DNA of 25,368 nt from contig JAEDCW010000026.1 of the NCBI GenBank assembly GCA_016293975.1, positions 1-25,368 on the forward strand, written 5' to 3'. Within the stretch, counting starts at the first letter, position 1, and the number at the start of each line of letters is the position of its first letter. Shown piece after piece: positions 21,867 to 25,368 of this stretch. Below the pieces are notes generated by a model, which was not told the origin of the DNA, ran no database searches, and worked only from the letters and a program-made list of their open reading frames with translations. The translations under genes were made by a program, and so were the position numbers. The DNA comes from Clostridia bacterium (lineage in GTDB: Bacteria > Bacillota > Clostridia > Christensenellales > CAG-138).

Positions 21867-23345
21867 ATGAACGCAAGCGAGCTTTATCGTGACATTGCGC
21901 AGAGAACGCAGGGCGACATATATATAGGAGTAGTCGGGCCGGTGAGGACCGGTAAGTCTACATTTATAAAGAGGTTTATGGATTTGCTTGTTATTCCGGG
22001 GATCGGGAATGAGCACATAAAGGAGAGATTGGTCGACGAGCTTCCTCAGAGCGGTTCGGGAAAAACTATAATGACGACACAGCCGAAGTTTGTACCGAAC
22101 GAAGCTGTCCAAGTCAACCTCGACGATAAGATAGGTGTGCGTGTTCGTATGGTGGATTGCGTAGGTTATATGATCGACGGCGCAATAGGACACACGGAAA
22201 ACGATGTTCCTAGGATGGTAAGGACACCTTGGTTTGACCACGAGATTCCGTTTGAAGATGCGGCTGAAATCGGCACGAGAAAGGTAACGACAGATCACTC
22301 TACAATCTGCATAGTCATGACCACCGATGGAAGTATTACAGGAATACCGCGAGAAGCTTACACTCCATCAGAGGAACGCGCCATAAATGAGCTGAAGGAG
22401 CTAAATAAGCCTTTTGCGCTTGTGCTGAATTCGACAAAGCCGCATTCCGATGAAACGGAAGCACTTCGCATGTCACTAAGCGAAAAATACGATGTACCCG
22501 TGGTATCAATGGATGTACTCAACATGAGCATTGAGCAGATCAATACACTGCTTGAAAGCGTACTGCTTGAGTTCCCGATAAATATGGTTCGCATAGAACT
22601 TCCTTCGTGGATAAGAGCCTTGGGAAGCGAGCATTGGCTTACAAAGAGGGCGCTTGAAGCGGTCCGTGCGTGTTCCGCATCGCTATGCAAGATGAGAGAC
22701 TATGGTTCGCTCATCGAAGCGCTCGAAGCAATCGAAGACTATATGCCGCTCAGGGTTATATCGCTCGATATGGGAACCGGTACTGTGGTCATGGATTTAC
22801 CGCCTAAGGACGGACTGTTCTACAGAGTGCTATCGGAGGAATGTGGAGTAGAAATCGATGACGACTATGCGCTTATGTCTATGCTGCGCGAGTTTTCCAA
22901 GGCGAGCAAGGAGTTTGCAAAGATATCGCAGGCTCTTGATGAGGCGCAGAGGACGGGTTACGGCATGGTACCGCCGGCAATGGATGAGATGCAGCTACTT
23001 GAACCCGAAATCGTACAGCAGGGCAACAGGTTTGGGGTAAGACTATGCGCTAAGGCGTCAGGACTGCATATAATCAGAGTGGATATCGACGCTGAGGTAT
23101 CGCCGCTTGTGGGCACGGAAAGGCAATCTGAGGAATTCATGCATTATCTCGTCGATACATTTGAGAAGGACCCCACAAAAATATGGAACACAAATATTTT
23201 CGGCAAGCCGCTCTATGACCTAATAAGAGACAGCGTTGCGCAGAAGGTAAACAGGATACCGGATAACGTTAAGCAGAAGATGCAGGGGACACTTGAGAAG
23301 ATGGTCAACAAAGGCTGCAATAACGTGATATGCATTATGCTATGA
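21867..23345 (+). CDS. spoIVA: Spore coat morphogenetic ATPase SpoIVA
   Basis: 492 aa from ATG 21867, which has GGGAGG 7 nt upstream; an ATG at 21852 in frame precedes the RBS and is rejected. With this start the Walker A motif is G24-P-V-R-T-G-K30-S31, so the catalytic Lys falls at position 30 as in B. subtilis, and the length also matches. The N-terminal part is a TRAFAC-like ATPase; the middle and C-terminal regions (ending NKGCNNVICIML) anchor to the forespore membrane and promote polymerisation. ATP hydrolysis drives assembly of the coat basement layer on the forespore, with SpoVM as partner. Its presence with sigK supports a sporulating organism. It has its own upstream gap, and a shared terminator follows. 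Confidence 0.96.
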   Translation: MNASELYRDIAQRTQGDIYIGVVGPVRTGKSTFIKRFMDLLVIPGIGNEHIKERLVDELPQSGSGKTIMTTQPKFVPNEAVQVNLDDKIGVRVRMVDCVGYMIDGAIGHTENDVPRMVRTPWFDHEIPFEDAAEIGTRKVTTDHSTICIVMTTDGSITGIPREAYTPSEERAINELKELNKPFALVLNSTKPHSDETEALRMSLSEKYDVPVVSMDVLNMSIEQINTLLESVLLEFPINMVRIELPSWIRALGSEHWLTKRALEAVRACSASLCKMRDYGSLIEALEAIEDYMPLRVISLDMGTGTVVMDLPPKDGLFYRVLSEECGVEIDDDYALMSMLREFSKASKEFAKISQALDEAQRTGYGMVPPAMDEMQLLEPEIVQQGNRFGVRLCAKASGLHIIRVDIDAEVSPLVGTERQSEEFMHYLVDTFEKDPTKIWNTNIFGKPLYDLIRDSVAQKVNRIPDNVKQKMQGTLEKMVNKGCNNVICIML

Positions 23346-23363
23346 CGCATACAGATAGAAAAT

Positions 23364-23388
23364 AAAGCCCTCTTAATAAGGGCTTTTT
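23364..23388. terminator. Bidirectional terminator between spoIVA and the YitT-type gene
   Basis: AAAGCCCT (23364-23371) and AGGGCTTT (23379-23386) form an 8-bp perfect stem with T-runs on both strands. The convergent genes spoIVA (+) and the YitT-type gene (-) both end beside it. Confidence 0.85.
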
Positions 23389-23996
23389 CAGTGCTGTTGG
23401 AGTTTTAACGGTATTCGCTGAATCAATCCAATTATTTGCCCGGAAAGCACCACGGTGAGAAGCGAATACAGTATCTTTGAGATAGGGATATATGTCAGCG
23501 AGAGTGCAAGTACAACTATGTCGCATATCAAGTATACCCATTGTATGTGTATTCTGCTTATATGTGAAATGCTCATGGCAAGCGCGTCGTCGCCGCTTGG
23601 AGCGCCTCCTATGCGCACGCAGACGCCAACGCCTATTCCTACAAAGCCCGCACCTAAAATTGCGGCAAGCAAGGGATAATCGGCAATCTGAGGCCATACA
23701 GGTCCGACTAACTCGAACAGCCTATAGCAAATCGAAAAGCTCAACGCTGATATGATAGAGTAACCGATAAAGCTTTTGTCGAGCACCTTAAAGCCGATTA
23801 TGTAGCAGAGCAAATTCAGTATAAGGCCGGATAATGACGGGGAAATGTTAAACCATCGTTCGAGCAGCAACGTCATTCCGAGCACACCGCCCTCAGTGAT
23901 ATCTGCGACAGAATGAATATTAAAAAGACCGAATGCGAGTAAAGCGCTCGCAAAAACCGCTATTATGCAGTGGCTTAGTTTGAGATTGCGAAACAT
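23388..23996 (-). CDS. YitT-family (DUF161) membrane protein
   Basis: 202 aa from ATG 23996, chosen because AAAGGAT lies 4 nt upstream; an ATG at 24017 has no RBS. There are five or six hydrophobic segments. The family motifs are recognisable: an N-terminal SALLAFGLFNIHSVADITEGGVLGMTLLLERWFNIS-like block (about 15-55) and a middle GIGVGVCVRIGGAPSGDDALAMS block. The soluble DUF2179 domain found at the C-terminus of many YitT proteins is missing; the protein ends soon after the last membrane segment. Some relatives are putative transporters, but the function is unknown. It is convergent to spoIVA and shares its terminator. Confidence 0.75.
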   Translation of the reverse strand: MFRNLKLSHCIIAVFASALLAFGLFNIHSVADITEGGVLGMTLLLERWFNISPSLSGLILNLLCYIIGFKVLDKSFIGYSIISALSFSICYRLFELVGPVWPQIADYPLLAAILGAGFVGIGVGVCVRIGGAPSGDDALAMSISHISRIHIQWVYLICDIVVLALSLTYIPISKILYSLLTVVLSGQIIGLIQRIPLKLQQH

Positions 23997-24067
23997 ATAG
24001 ATCCTTTCAGAATACATTTCGTTATTTATGCAGGCACCAAGAGTGGCGCATTGGCGAAAGCATAAGT

Positions 24068-24076
24068 ATTATAGCA
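24068..24076 (-). promoter_or_regulatory. Extended -10 promoter of the YitT-type gene
   Basis: TGCTATAAT is read on the minus strand at 24076-24068, about 70 nt before the start codon. No good -35 is visible, which is typical for extended -10 promoters. Confidence 0.5.
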
Positions 24077-24124
24077 TATCCCAAATAGGATTATGGTATA
24101 TAGAAGCAGATCCAAAGCTGACAA

Positions 24125-24152
24125 AAAAGGATGGGAACACCCCCATCCTTTT
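24125..24152 (-). terminator. Terminator of the beta-propeller gene
   Basis: A perfect 11-bp stem, AAAAGGATGGG (24125-24135) with CCCATCCTTTT (24142-24152), has loop AACACC. On the minus strand it is followed by TT beyond the stem. It lies 12 nt past the stop codon of the beta-propeller gene. Confidence 0.9.
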
Positions 24153-24163
24153 CAATCAACTTG

Positions 24164-25368
24164 TTATCCGAGCTTTACGCCGTATATCTTGCTCGCCCTC
24201 GTGCCGATTACAATCATGTCGTTGAATGCGGCAGGAGAAGCCTCAAAGTTGCCTTCAAGCTCGAGCTTGTCCAATGTTTTGCCTGTGCGTGCATCGAACA
24301 GGTACATATATCCGGCGGAGTCGCATGTTACGATATAACCGTTGCCATCGTCGTCGTACATAACGATGGGCGATGAGTAGGAATAACCGTGCAGATTCTT
24401 TACCCATACCTTTTCGTGGGTGTATTTATCATACGCCACCAGAGTGCCCCTTGTGTCTGTGTCAACAGTCAGCGCATACGAGACAAATACGAGGTCGGAG
24501 ACGTTGTTCTTGCCGAGTGCGGGGGAAGCCTGTACGCCGCCTGAAACATTTGTCCTCGTGCATCTGTAGCCTTCATCCTTCCAAACGATTTCACCCGTGA
24601 GTGCGTTTATCTTCCAGAAAGGAATGCGTGCGATTTCATTGGAGTCTGCCGTCCAGTGCGCGGATGTACCTGTGTAGATATAAGCCTCACCTGTGCTCTC
24701 GTCGATTTCAAATATCGGCGTGCAGTTGGTATCGTCGAGTATATCCTGCATCCACACAACTTCCATAGTGTCTGAGTTCATACAGAACAGGTTTCCGGCG
24801 TTATCTGCAAAATACATGAAGTTACGCCACATAATAAGACTGGTTTCAGTGCCAAGCCAATATGCCGCATTGCCGCCCTGACGGGTTCTTTCTGTAGTAT
24901 AGCGCCATTTGAGCATGTCCGAGGGGGATACCGATATCGTTCCCGCATCTATGTCAAATTCCGTGTTGAGTTTAAATCTGTATATGATGCCGGTCTCTGA
25001 CGGATAGGTTACAGAGTCGCTCTCAGCGTGAACGAGTGTCGCTCCGTCAAAGCCTTTGAATCTCCTTAATGAGTAACTGTCGTTTGTGCCGTACTCGTAG
25101 AGTTTTGTACCGTCAATAAGGCTGAATATGTAGTTGCCTGCGGCACCGTTAGGACCTGCATCTCCGGCACCGACGTACAGGAGGGGATAGCCTCTTGGGT
25201 CGATTGAACCTGCGCCCTTAAACGTGAACTTGCCATCGATGTTGTCGCGTGTGAAATTGCCGGTATAGAGGTCAAGGAAGTATATGCGGCTGTTCTCCGT
25301 GGCGTATACGACCTCGGTAAAGTCCTCGGTTGCCTTAGCCGAATCGTAGAGGTTCATTATCTGCTTGA
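24164..25368 (-). CDS. PQQ-binding-like beta-propeller repeat protein (5' end outside the window)
   Basis: At least 400 residues; the frame has no stop before the right edge, so the ATG at 25357 is probably internal and the true start, with any signal peptide, lies outside. The sequence is a string of PQQ-like propeller blades: each ends in a pattern such as 'G-x-L-x-A-Y-D-x-x-T-x-E-K-V-W' or 'Y-L-F-D-A-R-T-G-K-T-L-D'. At least five blades are visible, among them blocks with LFCMNSDTMEVVW, WKINALTGEIVW, VAYDKYTHEKVW and MYLFDARTGKTL. Such proteins bind no PQQ in most Gram-positives and are often secreted, used as scaffolds or for binding. No catalytic residues are recognised. The gene ends at a strong terminator. 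Confidence 0.8.
   Translation of the reverse strand, partial: KQIMNLYDSAKATEDFTEVVYATENSRIYFLDLYTGNFTRDNIDGKFTFKGAGSIDPRGYPLLYVGAGDAGPNGAAGNYIFSLIDGTKLYEYGTNDSYSLRRFKGFDGATLVHAESDSVTYPSETGIIYRFKLNTEFDIDAGTISVSPSDMLKWRYTTERTRQGGNAAYWLGTETSLIMWRNFMYFADNAGNLFCMNSDTMEVVWMQDILDDTNCTPIFEIDESTGEAYIYTGTSAHWTADSNEIARIPFWKINALTGEIVWKDEGYRCTRTNVSGGVQASPALGKNNVSDLVFVSYALTVDTDTRGTLVAYDKYTHEKVWVKNLHGYSYSSPIVMYDDDGNGYIVTCDSAGYMYLFDARTGKTLDKLELEGNFEASPAAFNDMIVIGTRASKIYGVKLG

Overview
The window reads as chromosomal DNA of an endospore-forming member of the Clostridia (Firmicutes). The evidence is gene content: a SigK-type sporulation sigma factor with its pro-sequence, the spore-coat ATPase SpoIVA, a CD1247-type zinc-ribbon protein, and the cluster DUF512 radical SAM - der - plsY - spoIVA. 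Promoters are near-consensus TTGACA/TATAAT, ribosome binding sites are strong GGAGG types, and compact hairpin plus T-run terminators are common. I cannot place it below class. I see no phage, plasmid, CRISPR or insertion-sequence genes.

Layout. 1-262: the terminator of a gene left of the window, spacer, then the antiporter's terminator. 263-1861 (-): CPA1-type monovalent cation/proton antiporter, divergent from 2281-3624 (+), a CNNM/CorC-type transporter. The CNNM mRNA has a ~170-nt leader with a possible leader-peptide ORF, a terminator-like hairpin and an anti-Shine-Dalgarno segment. 3679-5049 (-): a LURP-one-related (YxjI-type) protein and a membrane-anchored metallophosphoesterase with two altered metal-ligand positions. 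5050-5551: AT-rich regulatory region with a perfect sigma-A promoter for oppBCDFA (5552-11350), an oligopeptide ABC importer. 11528-12220: MgtC-family membrane protein. 12221-12759: no gene, but palindromic repeats.

12760-14365 is a stable-RNA region on the minus strand: tRNA-Val(CAC), a canonical metallophosphoesterase, then tRNA-Gln(CTG), a probable 6S RNA and tRNA-Val(GAC). The last three lie head to tail between one promoter and one terminator. This suggests 6S RNA is made from a tRNA precursor.

14544-18283 (+): pgsA, sigK, an Xaa-Pro peptidase, efp, and an extremely acidic, cysteine-rich CD1247-type protein. 18380-23345 (+): radical SAM DUF512 protein, der, plsY, spoIVA; gpsA, often found in this neighbourhood, is absent. 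23388-25368 (-): a YitT-type membrane protein and the 3' part of a PQQ-like beta-propeller gene that runs off the right edge.

Themes: cation homeostasis (antiporter, CNNM, MgtC), peptide uptake and proline-peptide breakdown (Opp, Xaa-Pro peptidase, EF-P), phospholipid synthesis (PgsA, PlsY) and sporulation (SigK, SpoIVA). The best candidates for something undescribed are the leader of the CNNM gene and the tRNA-6S-tRNA transcript.
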